Shown piece after piece: positions 50,607 through 63,100 of a stretch of 64,000 nucleotides of DNA (its first letter is position 1; each line of letters begins with the position of its first letter). The DNA comes from Hoplostethus atlanticus (lineage: Eukaryota > Chordata > Actinopteri > Trachichthyiformes > Trachichthyidae): NCBI GenBank assembly GCA_034670405.1, contig JAXDDX010000044.1, positions 3,312,001-3,376,000 of the forward strand. Reading direction: 5' to 3'. The notes below the pieces were generated by a model. It did not search any database, had not been told where the DNA came from, and was given only the letters and a program-made list of their open reading frames with translations. A program made the translations under genes and the position numbers.

Positions 50607-52887
50607 TATGAGTATGCTGACAACACATCTGTTGCTTGGACTCTGACTGAAGATGCATAAAGAGCAACAGCCTCCTTCTCTTGCATTACTTTTACACGGA
50701 AACAATTTCAAAGCATATTGAACCATTTAAGGCGCTCTTGTTGAGATTGAAAAGTGCCTTCCCATTCATTAGATTGATGAGGCATTGCAGTCGTGGTTCA
50801 GTTTATCCGTTAGTCACGAGGTTGTAGTGCACCCGTCCCTTTCTCACTAATCCCCTTGGCATAGCTGTGCTGGCGGTCAACCATCAATCTACAAACTACT
50901 TTCACTGAGAGTGGGTATTCCATCCTCTCCATCCCTTCGTTTACCATTTTACTGTACAAAACACATACAGACATTTCAAACAGAGTGGTAATCCCCAGGA
51001 ATGCTGCCACATTTCTGTCTCTGCTACATCTGGAGATCTTAGTGGCTTCAAACCAAACATGCAACAGCCTTCTCTGATAGTAAACTTTATAAGATGCACT
51101 GGGAAAAAGTACTCAGCTAGACGTCCTCGAAAACTCTTTTGCGGCAAACAAATGATTTGTATGATATGAAAATATTTACATAGGAGTATGGAAATACTCC
51201 TAAATTCCAAGACATGACATTGAGCAATGTTGTATGGATATGTTAAACTCAGTGTGCGGGTGTGGAAAGACTTTCCAATAGTCTTTAATTCACATCCATG
51301 ACTTAATCAGCTAGTATGCCACTTAACAGGGTCTTTGTTCTGCGAGGGGTCCTCCTCTGATATAAATCACTTAAAGGGGAACTCCGGTATTTTTAAACCT
51401 GGGCTCTATTTGTACAGATTCATCATTTATATCGCAAAATAGGTACAAAAAGTTTTGGAATTGCTCTGGTAGATCGCCTCAGTTGGCAGTCGAGAAACGG
51501 GCTGCAATGGCTACAACGTAATCTGCAGGGGCAAGTGCGCCAACTGCTAACTATTAATCCAATCTCTCTATTTTACAACTGTCATATACAGTATGTATGA
51601 TATTGTTAATCTGGGATGTCTTGGTAGCAGTGGATCACTAGAGACTGAAACACATACTGAGCAAAACAGGACATATGACTGGTTATGATACACTCTGTTG
51701 ACATGGGTATGCAACTGAATCTTATCTTTGTTATAACCTGTAATTTAGTGAGAAGCAGCACTGGCATTTTTTTTAACCACAGGCTGTCTGGTAGCCTAAT
51801 GTTAAACATTAAGCTCCCACCCAACACTGACTAAACATATCCTAATCCCAAAGTCCCTCTGTTATCTACATGATGTTCTATAGGTGCAGACATGAGATTT
51901 GCAGTGTGTGTATGTGTGTGTATAGACTGCATCACAGCTGAGATGACTGTATCTGTCTGAACAATTAGATGTGGACTGTAGCAGAGTTGGGAGCTAGTGT
52001 GAAAAACGATACAAAAACACAATAAGGTGGCAGTATAATCGTCATTTAATCAATGTATTTCAAAAGCTTAAATTCTTCAAAACATTTTTGGTTGACCCAA
52101 AAATAGTAAGTATTGAGGTATTTTCTGTTACTTTGCATAGCTTAGCAAATCATACAAATCTGTTGTGGGTACCAGGAATGAGCTTTGGGGTGTCAGAGGG
52201 AGTGATGTCCTGTATGACTCTTCAGCTCTTTAAAAAGTGGAGCTTGTTTCATTGTACTGCTGTGGATCATATAGAGTGTGTTTATCAAAAAGGTAATCTC
52301 CCATAGGGCCATGTGTCGCAGAGGTGGTGAGTCAGGTCAGACTGCCTCTTAAAATAAGACACAGTGAATATGTAACAACAGCAGTACAGGAAGCAAGTGT
52401 ATAGGCTGAATGCAGTGATAAGCACATTCCTCATATCTTCATAACTGTTGTCTTGTTGCTCACTATAGTCTGAACTTGCAAAATGTTTAATGTGTGACCA
52501 GTGTAATTGATCTCTCACAGTAAGTCCCTCAGGGGCAACCATGAGTCTTAAAACAGGTAGATTTAACCACATAATACTCTAAATGTCTTATAAACTATTT
52601 ACATCCAGATATAAAATGATCTTGAACTTACGTGAGGGTCACTGTGAACACCAGCTCTACGGTGCACATCAACGATACATGTGTTAAGGGACTTCTGATA
52701 GTCCAGAGAAAAGGACATGGCATCCAGGCCACCTGTCCAATCCTCTCTACTTGGTTTCTAGAATAAAAAGGTGAAACTAGATCAAGAAATGTGCAGATGA
52801 ATGAGTGATAGCCAAAAAGTACTTGGCTGGAAAAAAATCTGAAGAAAGCCTAAGGAAATTAAATAATGATATAATGCAATCAGAATG
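50607..52887. repeat. Segmental duplication, decayed copy (B)
   Basis: Nearly identical, apart from small indels, to 53525-55997. It starts near GAGTATGCTGACA and ends near ATATAATGCAATCAGAATG. It differs by an inserted piece around 51373-51545 (starting TTAAAGGGGAACTCCGG, a repeat-like word), by lacking the block matching 54942-55095, and by lacking most of the last ferritin exon. Contains the ferritin remnant described separately. Confidence 0.9.
52270..52757 (-). pseudogene. Remnant of a tandem ferritin copy (exon 3 and part of exon 4)
   Basis: 52632-52757 is identical over all 126 bases to functional ferritin exon 3 (55739-55864), with both splice sites kept. 52270-52346 matches the end of exon 4, but the stop region has changed (ACT CTC TAA has become ACT CTA TAT) and the first half of the exon (matching 55322-55393) is deleted together with its acceptor. 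Exons 1 and 2 and the promoter are absent: only about 97 bp separate the end of copy B from the repeat at 52984, against 1.8 kb at the intact gene. It cannot make a ferritin. Confidence 0.85.
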
Positions 52888-52983
52888 CAAAATTATGTTT
52901 TGTATGACTCCTGTCTTCACTATAATATCTTCAGGTGATAACTGTATTCCTAATATTTATGAAAATTCCTGGTCCTTTTTTGT

Positions 52984-53507
52984 GTGGAGTTTGCATGATG
53001 TCCCTGGGTTTATGTGGGTTTCCTCCCAAATTTCAAACACATGCAAATCAGGTGGATTGGAGACACTAAATTGCCCAAAAGTATAAATATGAGTGTGATT
53101 GTCTATCTTTGTTCCCTCTGTGATGTACTGGTGACCTGTCCAGGGTGATTCCTTGCTTTACGCCCAATGCATACTGGGATAGACTTCAGCCCCTGTGACC
53201 CTGAATAGGAATAAGCAGCTAAAGACAATGAATGAATAACTTTATTTATATATCACTTTTCTAAAACAAAGTTTACAAAGTGCTTCCACAATCAAGACAA
53301 AAGACCAAAACAAGGTTACACAAGAAATGTGCAGCGCTAAACATAAAGACAGTCATAATGGTGGGGGTCAGATAGGGACTGGTTAGGGTACCTGGTGGTG
53401 AAGGGGGTAAGATTATACAAACAAACAAATATAGTGGAACAACAATGGAAACGTCATTGTATGTCAGTAAAAGGAGTTGGGCACAATGACACTAGCTCCA
53501 ATTTAGA
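52984..53507 (+). repeat. Dispersed repeat, partner of 57808-58333
   Basis: Begins GGAGTTTGCATGATGTCCCT and runs through GACCTGTCCAGGGTGATTCC, AATGAATGAATAACTTTATT and GGAAACGTCATTGTATGTCA. The first 240 bases belong to a repeat family widespread in fish (CCTGTCCAGGGTG, CCCTGAATAGGAATAAGC, AATGAATGA tail). The rest is unique sequence shared only with the partner. It therefore marks the right edge of the tandem ferritin unit rather than an independent insertion. Confidence 0.8.
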
Positions 53508-53524
53508 CCCCATACTCATCACGA

Positions 53525-55997
53525 GTATGCTGACACATCTGTTGCTTTGACTCTGACTGAAGATGCATAAAGAGCAACAGCCTCCTTCTCTTGCATTACT
53601 TTTACACTGAAACAATCTCAAAACATATTGAACCATTTAAGGCGCTCTTGTTGAGATTGAAAAGTGCCTTCCCATTCATTAGATTGATGAGGCATTGCAG
53701 TCGTGGTTCAGTTTATCCGTTAGTGACGAGATTGTAGTGCACCCTGTCCCTTTCTCACTAATCCCCTTGGCATAGCTGTGCTGGCGGTCAATCATCAATC
53801 TACAGACTACTTTCACTGAGAGTGGGTATTCCATCCTCTCCATCCCTTGGTTTACCATTTTACTGTACAAAACACATACAGACATTTCAAACAGAGTGGT
53901 AATCCCCAGGAATGCTGCCACATTTCTGTCTCTGCTACATCTGGAGATCTTTGTGGCTTCAAACCAAACATGCAACAGCCTTCTCTGATAGTAAACTTTA
54001 TAAGATGCACTGGGAAAAAGTACTCAGCTAGACGTCCTCGAAAACTCTTGCGGCAAAAAAATTATTTGTATGATATGAAAATATTTACATAGGAGTATGG
54101 AAATACTCCTAAATTCCAAGAAATGACATTGAGCAATGTTGTATGGATATGTTAAACTCAGTGTGCGGGTGTGGAAAGACTTTCCAATAGTCCTTAACTC
54201 ACATCTATGGCTTAATCAGCTAGTATGCCACTTAACAGGGCTCTTGTTCTGCGAGGGGTCCTCCTCTGATATAAATCACTTAAGCAGCAACACCAGAGAC
54301 ACCTTTCGATTACACCCTAATAATGTTCTCTAAACACATAGCATGTTCTTGATTATGTCGGGATACTTTTTCTCGACCAAAGCGATTTGCTAACTATTAA
54401 TCCAATCTCTCTATTTTACAACTGTCATATATGTATGATATTGTTAATCTGGGATGTCGTGGTAGCAGTGAATCACTAGAGACTGAAACATATATTGAGC
54501 AAAACAGGACATATGACTGGTTATGATGCATGACATGAGTATGCAACTGAATCTTATCTTTGTTATAACCTGTAATTTAGTGAGAAGCAGCACTGGCATT
54601 TTTTTTTTTTAACCACAGGCTGTCTGGTAGCCTAATGTTAAACATTAAGCTCCCACCCAACACTGACTAAGCATATCCTAACCACAAAGTCCCTCTGTTA
54701 TCTACATGACGTTGTAGAGGTGCAGACATGAGATTAGCAGTGTGCGTGTGTGTGTATAGACTGCATCACAGCTGAGATGACTGTATCTGTCTGAACAATT
54801 AGATGTGGACTGTAGCAGAGTTGGGAGCTAGTGTGAAAAACAATACAAAAACACAATAAGGTGGCAGTATAATCGTCATTTAATCAATGTATTTCAAAAG
54901 CTTCAATTCTTCAAAACATTTTTGGTTGACCCAAAAATAGGAGCTTTTACACATGTTGGAATGTATGATACATGTGGAGCATATACAACTGTAAAATGTG
55001 ATTTCTTTTAAACAGCTGAAGAAACATTTTAACTTTACACTTTTTAGCACCAGAATAGTGAGGTCATTATTTTCCTGCTGTAGAATACAGGAAGTATTGA
55101 GGTATTTTCTGTTACTTTGCATAGCTTAGCAAATCATACAAATCTGTTGGGGGTAACAAGAATGAGCTTTGGGGTGTGAGAGGGAGTGATGTCCTGTATG
55201 ACTCTTCAGCTCTTTAGTGTATTTCATTGTACTGCTGTGGATCTTAGAGAGTGTGTTTATCAAAAAGGTAATCTCCCATAGAGCCATGTGTTGCAGAGGT
55301 GGTGAGACGGGTTAGACTGCCGATGTAGTCGCCCAGCTTCTTGATGGTGTCATGGCTGTCAGAGAGGAAGTGCTGCTCAAGGAAATCACACACCTAAAAA
55401 GGAAGTAAGATAGACACTAAAATCATGCTAAAAAGATGGTGACATACAGGGACTCTTAAAATAAGACACAGTGAATATGTAACAACAGCAGTACAGGAAG
55501 CAAGTGTAGAGGCTGAATGCAGTGATAAGCACATTCCTCATATCTTCATAACTGTTGTCTTGTTGCTCACTATAGTCTGCACTTGCAAAATGTTTAATGT
55601 GTGACCAGTGTAATTGATCTCTCACAGTAAGTCCCTCAGGGGCAACCATGAGTCTTAAAACAGGTAGATTTAACCACATAATACTCTAAATGTCTTATAA
55701 ACTATTTACATCCAGATATAAAATGATCTTGAACTTACGTGAGGGTCACTGTGAACACCAGCTCTACGGTGCACATCAACGATACATGTGTTAAGGGACT
55801 TCTGATAGTCCAGAGAAAAGGACATGGCATCCAGGCCACCTGTCCAATCCTCTCTACTTGGTTTCTAGAATAAAAAGGTGAAACTAGATCAAGAAATGTA
55901 TAGATGAATGAGTGATAGCCGAAAAAGTACTTGGCTGGAAAACAAATCTGAAGAAAACATAAGGAAATTAAATAATGATATAATGCAATCAGAATGA
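53525..55997. repeat. Segmental duplication, intact copy (A)
   Basis: Partner of 50607-52887. Carries functional ferritin exons 4 and 3 and about 1.7 kb of downstream flank. Divergence between copies looks low (scattered single substitutions, small indels), implying a young event, later gene conversion, or an assembly effect. Confidence 0.9.
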
Positions 55998-56511
55998 AGT
56001 TGACTAGAAAACAAAAAATAATAATACATGGACTCACAGAGATAGTCTGAAGAACAATCCGGCCACCTCTCATGTTCTGATATTCCAGCAGCTTCTCTGC
56101 CTGCTCCCTCTCCTTCACTGAGCGCTCCAGGAAAAAACTGGAGAATTTTGGCAAAGCAACATCATCTCTGTCAAAATACATCCCCTAGAAGAGACAAAAA
56201 AAAACACCAACAAAAGGTAGTGCAGAGGCAAGTGAGAAGAAGGATAGAGGGAATTGCCTACAACAAAAGAAGGACTGGAAGAATCAGTGTAAACATTTTT
56301 AGTATCAGTTCATCAATAGGAATCAAAATACAATGCATTGCACGACAAACATTTCTATCAGTAACTAGTAGAACAAAACGAACGTGGATACTATTTAGAG
56401 AAATCATACCAGTGCAAGGAAGGTGTAGGATGCAGTCAGTTTGAGGTTGATAAGTTTGTTCATGTCTGCCTCGCTGTCCGAATGGAAGTTTTGTTTCACC
56501 GTGGACTGCAT
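55244..56511 (-). CDS. Ferritin subunit, ferroxidase-deficient, L-chain-like
   Basis: Subunit of the 24-mer iron-storage cage. Exons in transcript order: 56511-56410, 56184-56038, 55864-55739, 55393-55244; 174 aa, with the exact intron positions of FTH1. Signature pieces: [39 protein letters not shown] and the end YLFDKHTL. In human H-chain numbering the ferroxidase residues are mostly replaced: E27K, Y34F, E61K, H65Q, E107Q and Q141S. Only E62 remains. The three-fold channel Asp131 and Glu134 are kept. [16 protein letters not shown] and DFLEQHFL...IKKLG resemble the L chain (ASYTYLSLGFYFDRDD, DFLETHFL, IKKMG), but teleost M chains share part of this. No secretion signal is seen. A relative of FTL or a divergent fthl-type paralog are both possible. 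Confidence 0.9.
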
Positions 56512-56514
56512 TTC

Positions 56515-57480
56515 TAAGAGATAAAAAACACAAACAGAGCAAAAGCAAACAGGATAGCGTTAGACTACAACATTGCCTGTCAAGCGCTAGGATCTTGTTG
56601 AAGGTAACGAACTAAAGCCACCAGGTAACACCAGACAGATACGTGCCATGTATCCCGCATGAAATGTGTTACACCATGTATCCTAGAGCTAACGTTACAG
56701 TTGCTATTAAGGCCTACGGTGACCGGCAAAAAGTTTACAAACTCTCTTTTCTTACCTGGACCGGGACAGTTATTTCTTTTGCGTTGTCAGCTAGCTAACG
56801 TTAACCTCCTTCTGAAGAGAGTTGAAGGAAATTCTGCACCTCTCTAGCTAGCTAGCCAGCCTAAGTAACCAGCTTTAGTAAAACATCAGCCAGATAGTAG
56901 ATAGTTAACGTTAGTCTTGTGTCGTGAGGTGAAATGGGTTCGGGTGGGTTGTGTCAGTCAGGCCGCAGCTGTTTATCTTACGTTAGCAAATTGAAGTTAG
57001 CTGTAACCTTAACGTTAGCCTGATATGTTGCTAGGCTAGCTAACTGTCATCTGGGATAACGGCAGCGTTGCTCAAAAAAGTCCTATGAAAGGACTGGACA
57101 ATAACTAACATCTTAGTATTAGGCAAGTTAATCTAGCTTGTTAATGTTGCCTTGCTAAGTCTTAAAGTGTACACAAACCGAACCGGACTCTGGCTAGAGT
57201 TTAGTTTGTCGTGTTAGTGTCGTAACTTACTTGTCTTTGTCACTCACCCGTTCAGGGAAAGAAGTCCACCTTGCCAATAATGTAACTGGTTATATACCCT
57301 ATCTTCTCGTGTGTACCTCGTCGTACCACAATCTTTATTTACATCACGAACAGCTATGTTTATATCAGCTATCCGCACTTGGCTAGCTGGCTAGCCAGTT
57401 GCGCTAGCTTGTTATTCTGTCGTGATGATGTAACGTTAGGTGATACAGGTATATAACGCCACCTCTTGTACTGGGGACGC
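56515..57480 (-). promoter_or_regulatory. Ferritin leader exons and promoter region
   Basis: Two minus-strand donors are visible: GGTCCAG|GTAAGA (exon end near 56758) and GACAA|GTAAGT (near 57232). Either could end a noncoding first exon spliced to the acceptor just before the ATG exon (CTCTTAG, 56515-56521). The region is studded with AACGTTA and GCTAGCTA words. I find no CACTG, the reverse complement of the CAGTG loop, so no canonical iron-responsive element is visible. Confidence 0.5.
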
Positions 57481-60106
57481 ATAACACCTTTCAAACTGTT
57501 TCCCCACCTTAACCTAAACTCAAATCAGGTACATTAAGAGGGAATATGATTCAATATGATTAAATAAGGTTAAATAAAAGTGACCATATGCGACTGCACA
57601 ATACATCCCCATAGTCGTTTGCCCAATGCCTGTCTTTCTGGATGGAAAACTCACAGTCAAACACTTGCTTATACAAGAAAAAAATCCTCCCTTGTTATGA
57701 AAATACACACTTGCTTACATCTTGCTTGTATTGGCACCAAATTATGCCATGCCACTGTTATTTGTGGCAGATGACATCCTTCTACCTAGGACCTGTAACC
57801 CAGCAAATGTGGAGTTTGCATGATGTCCCTGGGTTCATGTGGGTTTCCTCCCAAATTTCAAAGACATGCAAATCAGGTGGATTGGAGACACTAAATTGCC
57901 CAAAAGTATAAATATGAGTGTGATTGTCTATCTTTGTTCCCTCTGTGAATTACTGGTGACCTGTCCAGGGTGATTCCTTGCTTTACGCCCAATGCATACT
58001 GTGTTAGGCTTCAGCCCCTGTGACCCTGAATAGGAATAAGCACGTAAAGACAATGAATGAATAACTTTATTTATATATCACTTTTCTACAACAAAGTTTA
58101 CAAAGTGCTTCCACGATCAAGACAAAAGACCAAAACAAGGTTACCCAAGAAATGTGCAGCGCTAAACATAAAGACAGTCATAATGGTGGGGGTCGGATAG
58201 GGACTGGTTAGGGTACCTGGTGGTGAAGTGGGTAAGATTATACAAACAAATCAATATAGTGGAACAACAGTGGAAACGTCATTGTATGTCAGTAAAAGGG
58301 GTTGGGTACAATGAAACTAGCTCCAATTTAGACAAAAGACAATTGATTGTTCCAGCGTCAGGGAAGAATTCACCAAGTAGAATCATTTTACAGGACTTTG
58401 TCTTAGTGACCCTGGCTCAGAGACATATCCGCAACATACAGAGTTACACAGTGCATACTGTCACTGTCACATAAAGTACCATGACATCAGGACCTCACGT
58501 AGTGTCAGTATAAGACAGTGCAAGACTTACAATAGACAGGAGAACACATTCTAAATTAAAATACCATTTAACAATATGAATTCCTATTGTATCCTGGGTT
58601 TCCAGGCCTTTGTTTCTGATGGTATAAATTCATTGTTTTCATGCTAGTGCAATTGGCCCGTCCCTTCATAAGGCAGCAGGGCCAGACCCCTAAATCACCT
58701 AGAAATTAAAAAAAAATGGACATGGATGTTGCTACCAATATACTGACTCAAGTAGCTGGATCCAGACAAGCATTCTGCATTTCTTAAAGGGCGACATCAC
58801 TCAGTTTAAGAATTAATGTATGTTATTCCTATGGTCAAGGGCATAATAAGGGCATTATTACACTGTTCCCCAAAGCCACAACCCAGATAAGTTGTGATAT
58901 TGTCACATATGTCTGGAGCTGCTCCATAGACAATGAATGGGAGACTGATTTTTGGACGTAGAGGAGATTTGTGTGAAATGGGCTTGACTCTGTATACGTG
59001 TTGTCAAAAATTAACCAGAAAATAAACCCTTATCTCAATCATTAGGCTGTCTCTTCATATTATTGACAATGTAGTGTGTTTTTTTGTTTGAACTGCTGAT
59101 GTATGAAAGGTGCTATACAAATAAACTGCCTTGCCTTGCCTATGTACCAAGTCAAATGCTTCTTGTTTTTAGAAGTTCAGGACTGGATGGAAATGTTAAA
59201 ATGCTGGACATACTATATAAAAGTAGACATACAAATACAGTGATAGCAAATTACACATTACATTGCATGCAACCAACATTTCTAAAGCTTAACTTCCTCC
59301 TTCTGCCAATGAATAACGTTTTATCAGCACCAACATATTTATTGTCATGGCAATAAATGAAGCATAAAAGTCATGAAGCAAGAAAATATTTGAATGACTT
59401 TGGGCAGACATGGCTGAAAATGTATTGGTGATGATTTCTGTTCCCATTTCCTTATAGTGTTACTGCTGTAAACCACAGGGCTGCTATTCTTTTGCACTAT
59501 TTGTGGTCACGAAATAAACAAGTCTACTTTTCTGTGAAACCAGTATGAAGAGACTAGTGAACAAATAAATAAAACAATTAAATTAAAATTGGCACCAGTA
59601 ATATTTTATAGCTTTGTCATGGTCCATTACAGATGGAAAATGTGTATCTTTTTATACACCACAAGGACAGACATTCACAGATTCATGCACTCATACAGAT
59701 ATACATAAAGCAAGTACAGCTATTAAACAAAAAATGTAACATACCTTTAACGTGGCACACTGTGACCGTTAATAAGGAAGTAACAGGCAGGGCAAAGGTC
59801 TCTGTGGTTGTACCATGCCAAAAAAGAGAAGTAACAATACACCAAGTTACTGACAACTAAGAGAGGGGAGCAGAGGTGATCAAGAGGAGGACATGGTTGA
59901 GAATTAAAGTCAACACGAGAGGAATTAGGCAGACATTGGATTGCTTCACTCCAGGCTCTTCACTTCACTCTTGTCAACCTACAGTGCTGTTGTTTTTGTC
60001 AACACACTGTTGGTAGTACTGACAATAGAAACTTGGAATTGGTCTTGGCACAGCAAATGAAGGGAAGCAAGTTCATAGTATATTGGTAGCTTAGTAAACC
60101 TGTACA
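57481..60106. other. Intergenic region between ferritin and ptprh-like gene
   Basis: Contains the duplicated repeat at 57808-58333 and a short repeat tail at 59098-59140 (AAGGTGCTATACAAATAAA then CTTGCCTTGCC), of the kind that ends many fish LINE copies. The rest is AT-rich, with no supported exon. Confidence 0.55.
57808..58333 (+). repeat. Dispersed repeat, partner of 52984-53507
   Basis: Same order of words as the partner over its whole length, with scattered substitutions. Lying just outside the intact ferritin promoter, it shows that the original duplicated unit held the whole ferritin gene. Confidence 0.8.
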
Positions 60107-63100
60107 ATGATTAAGTCTTTATCTTTCAAAATTGCCTCAGTACATTTGCTGCTGTGTCTCTTCCTGAGTCCACTTCGGGTAAGTTTTTTCTTGACTTTCA
60201 CTTTGATTGTAATCAGATATTATAGTTTTTGTCTCAACTGTCAGCTGAAGATTGCCCACAACAAAAGAAAACTATACAATTAAAGTCATAATGAAAATAC
60301 TATGCATGGCATACATAGCACCAAAATATGACTAGTCGAATTTAATTGGTGTCTACCTGTTAAAACCTGTAAGCTCTACACACAAAATTCAGTGCTGATT
60401 GTGTGGTTTATTATTGAGAAGTCTGTCAGTAGTCTGAAATGTCTGTGGTTGAAAGGACAAACAAACGGATATGGACTGGTCTGTAAGATGCACAAAACAT
60501 TTGCAGATTGGAATATGAACGCGTATCTATTCTTGCTAACTTCCTTCGAGAAACAAAAGCATGGGACTGAGGAAACAACTTACTGTAAAGATAAAGGAAA
60601 TTGTTTCTCAAACATGTATTACATTTACGGTAATACACACACATATATATATAGTTGAATCATGTAGCTGTATACTGTTCTGTATTCTGTATCTAATATA
60701 AGCTGTGGAATGTTAAACATAATATAATAGTGGAGTAAACGTAGCCCATGATAAATATTTTAAGTTGTTGATTTTAGGTCAACAAGCATGGAATGTTTAT
60801 AAATGTTTGCATTTGATGAATATGTTTTACAATTTCTTTTTAAATGTACTTAATGACACATATTGTCACGGTGTAAGAAAACATTTAGTCCTTTTGTCAA
60901 CTCATCTCTCAGCTGATTTTAGACCCTAAAGACATTTGCTGTACCGTTCATCCTTCTGAAATAATAACAAAAAAGGAGCTGACACTGATTATGATTAGGA
61001 TAGTAGCCTTCTCTAAGGAAAACTGTAGACTAAAAAGTAGTAGTGAAAGTAGTAATGATGCTTTTCAAAAGTGTGGTATTTGGTACATTATTCTTAACTC
61101 ACTGCTGTGCTTTGATGGAGATAAAGCAATATAAAGTCTTATTACAATCAATAAAAAATAGATTGGGGAGGTATCAGTTAGGGTAAATCACATGACTTGG
61201 TTTAATATTAACTGAAGACAAAAAGCAGAAGTAACGTTGCGGTGGGATACTTGGGGATTGCATTAGACTTCCTTCAATTCTGACGATGATCACCTCTGAC
61301 GTTTTTATGTTATTGAAAACGCTGGTCATTTGTTTTGGCATTAAGTAATGCTTTTCTGTGTCCTAACAAAGCTGTACATTTTGTTTTTTTTTAGTGTCTC
61401 GCTCAAAGTACATCATCAGCAACAACAAACACAGTGACAACAATGATGACCAGAGCAGCAACAGAAATAACAACATTACAATCGACAACCATAGCAACAA
61501 CAAAAGCACGTAAGTATGAGACTGTTATTTATCTTGGGGTGATGATCATTAAATTACGATCATTAATGACAATTTAGTGTGGTATTTTAGTCTGACACCA
61601 ATCATCATTTTACATTTTACTTTTGTTTTTGTTTATTAATTCTGGTATCGCTGCCTAATAAGGAGACTAATCCAAGATATGGAAATCTTGTTATTTCATA
61701 AGAAGTACTGTCACACAATACTGCCAAATACTGTCAATCTCCACTACTAACCTCTAGTGCAGTGGTCTTCAACCCTGGTCCTCAGGGCCCACAGCCCTGC
61801 TGGTTTTCATTCCAGCCGTCTCATCAGGGGCTGATTAACATGGCTGATTCACCTGGCACACCAGGTGAATGTAATTAACTACCTGGTAGGAAGGAAAACC
61901 AGCAGGGCTTTGGGTCCCGAGGACCAGGGTTGAAGACCACTGCTCTAGTGTGACCTCTAATGAAGATTGTCAACTCTTTTTCTCTTTCAGCTCCTGATAA
62001 TGTAAATGGTGTAACAGTGTCAGGACGAAATGAGACCAGTATAACTCTGACGTGGGCAAAGGTTAACAACATCCAAACATACAGGCTGGAATATAATGAG
62101 ATGGACGAAATCACTGTGAAGAACATCAATGCATCCAATGAAGCATCAGTTGAATATGTGGTCTCACCTCTGACTGCTGGGACTAAATATAACTTCACCC
62201 TCTTCACTGTGCTTGACGGTGTCAACAGCACTGGATATCAATTTACAGATGTCACTGGTAAGTGACCACTGAATAGACATATGGGACCATATACTCTTAT
62301 CATATGTAAAAAATTGACAAATTGATGTATTTATCTGTGCCTGTAATTGGAACTTTTTCAATTGGTCCTATTTGCCAGTTGAGTAAAATAAACCTTCCAA
62401 TAGCTGATAGAGCTGTGATGATATCATGGATTTAGGATGACTAATGTCTCTTTATATCCTTGCTCCTCGCAACGCAATGAAGATTGTCGACTCTTTTTTT
62501 CTTTCAGCTCCTGAAAATGTAAAGAGTGTGACAGTGTTAGGACGAACTGAGACCAGTATAACTCTGACGTGGGAAAAGGTTAACAACATCCAATCATACA
62601 GGCTACAATATAATGACAATGGCAACATCACTGTGAAGAACATCAGTGAATCCAATGAAGCGACATCCGTTGAATATGTGGTCTCACCTCTCACTAATGG
62701 GACTAAATATAACTTCACCCTCTTCACTGTGCTTGACGGTGTCAACAGCACTGGATATCCATTTACAGCTGTCACTGGTAAGTGACCACTAAATAGACAT
62801 ATAGGGACCATATACTCTTATCATATGTAAAAAATTGACAAATTGATGTATTTATCTGTGCCTGTAATTGTAACTTTTTCAATTGGTCCTATTTCCCATT
62901 TGAGTAAAATAAACCTTCCAATAGCTGATAGAGCTGTGATGATATCATGGATTTAGGATGACTAATGTCTCTTTATATCCTTGCTCCTTGCAATGCAATG
63001 AAGATTGTCGACTCTTTTTCTCTTTCAGCTCCTGAAAATGTAAAGAGTGTGACAGTGTCAGGACGAAATGAGACCAGTATAACTCTGACGTGGGAAAAGG

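Noticed and set aside
50810-51210. Two minus-strand frames of 84-89 codons, repeated at 53679-53975
   Set aside because: Conserved between copies because the duplication is young; no domain, no splice or promoter context, and small indels shift the frame between copies.
55428-55679. Minus-strand frame near ferritin, repeated at 52285-52572
   Set aside because: It lies in the intron between ferritin exons 3 and 4. It appears twice only because the segment is duplicated.
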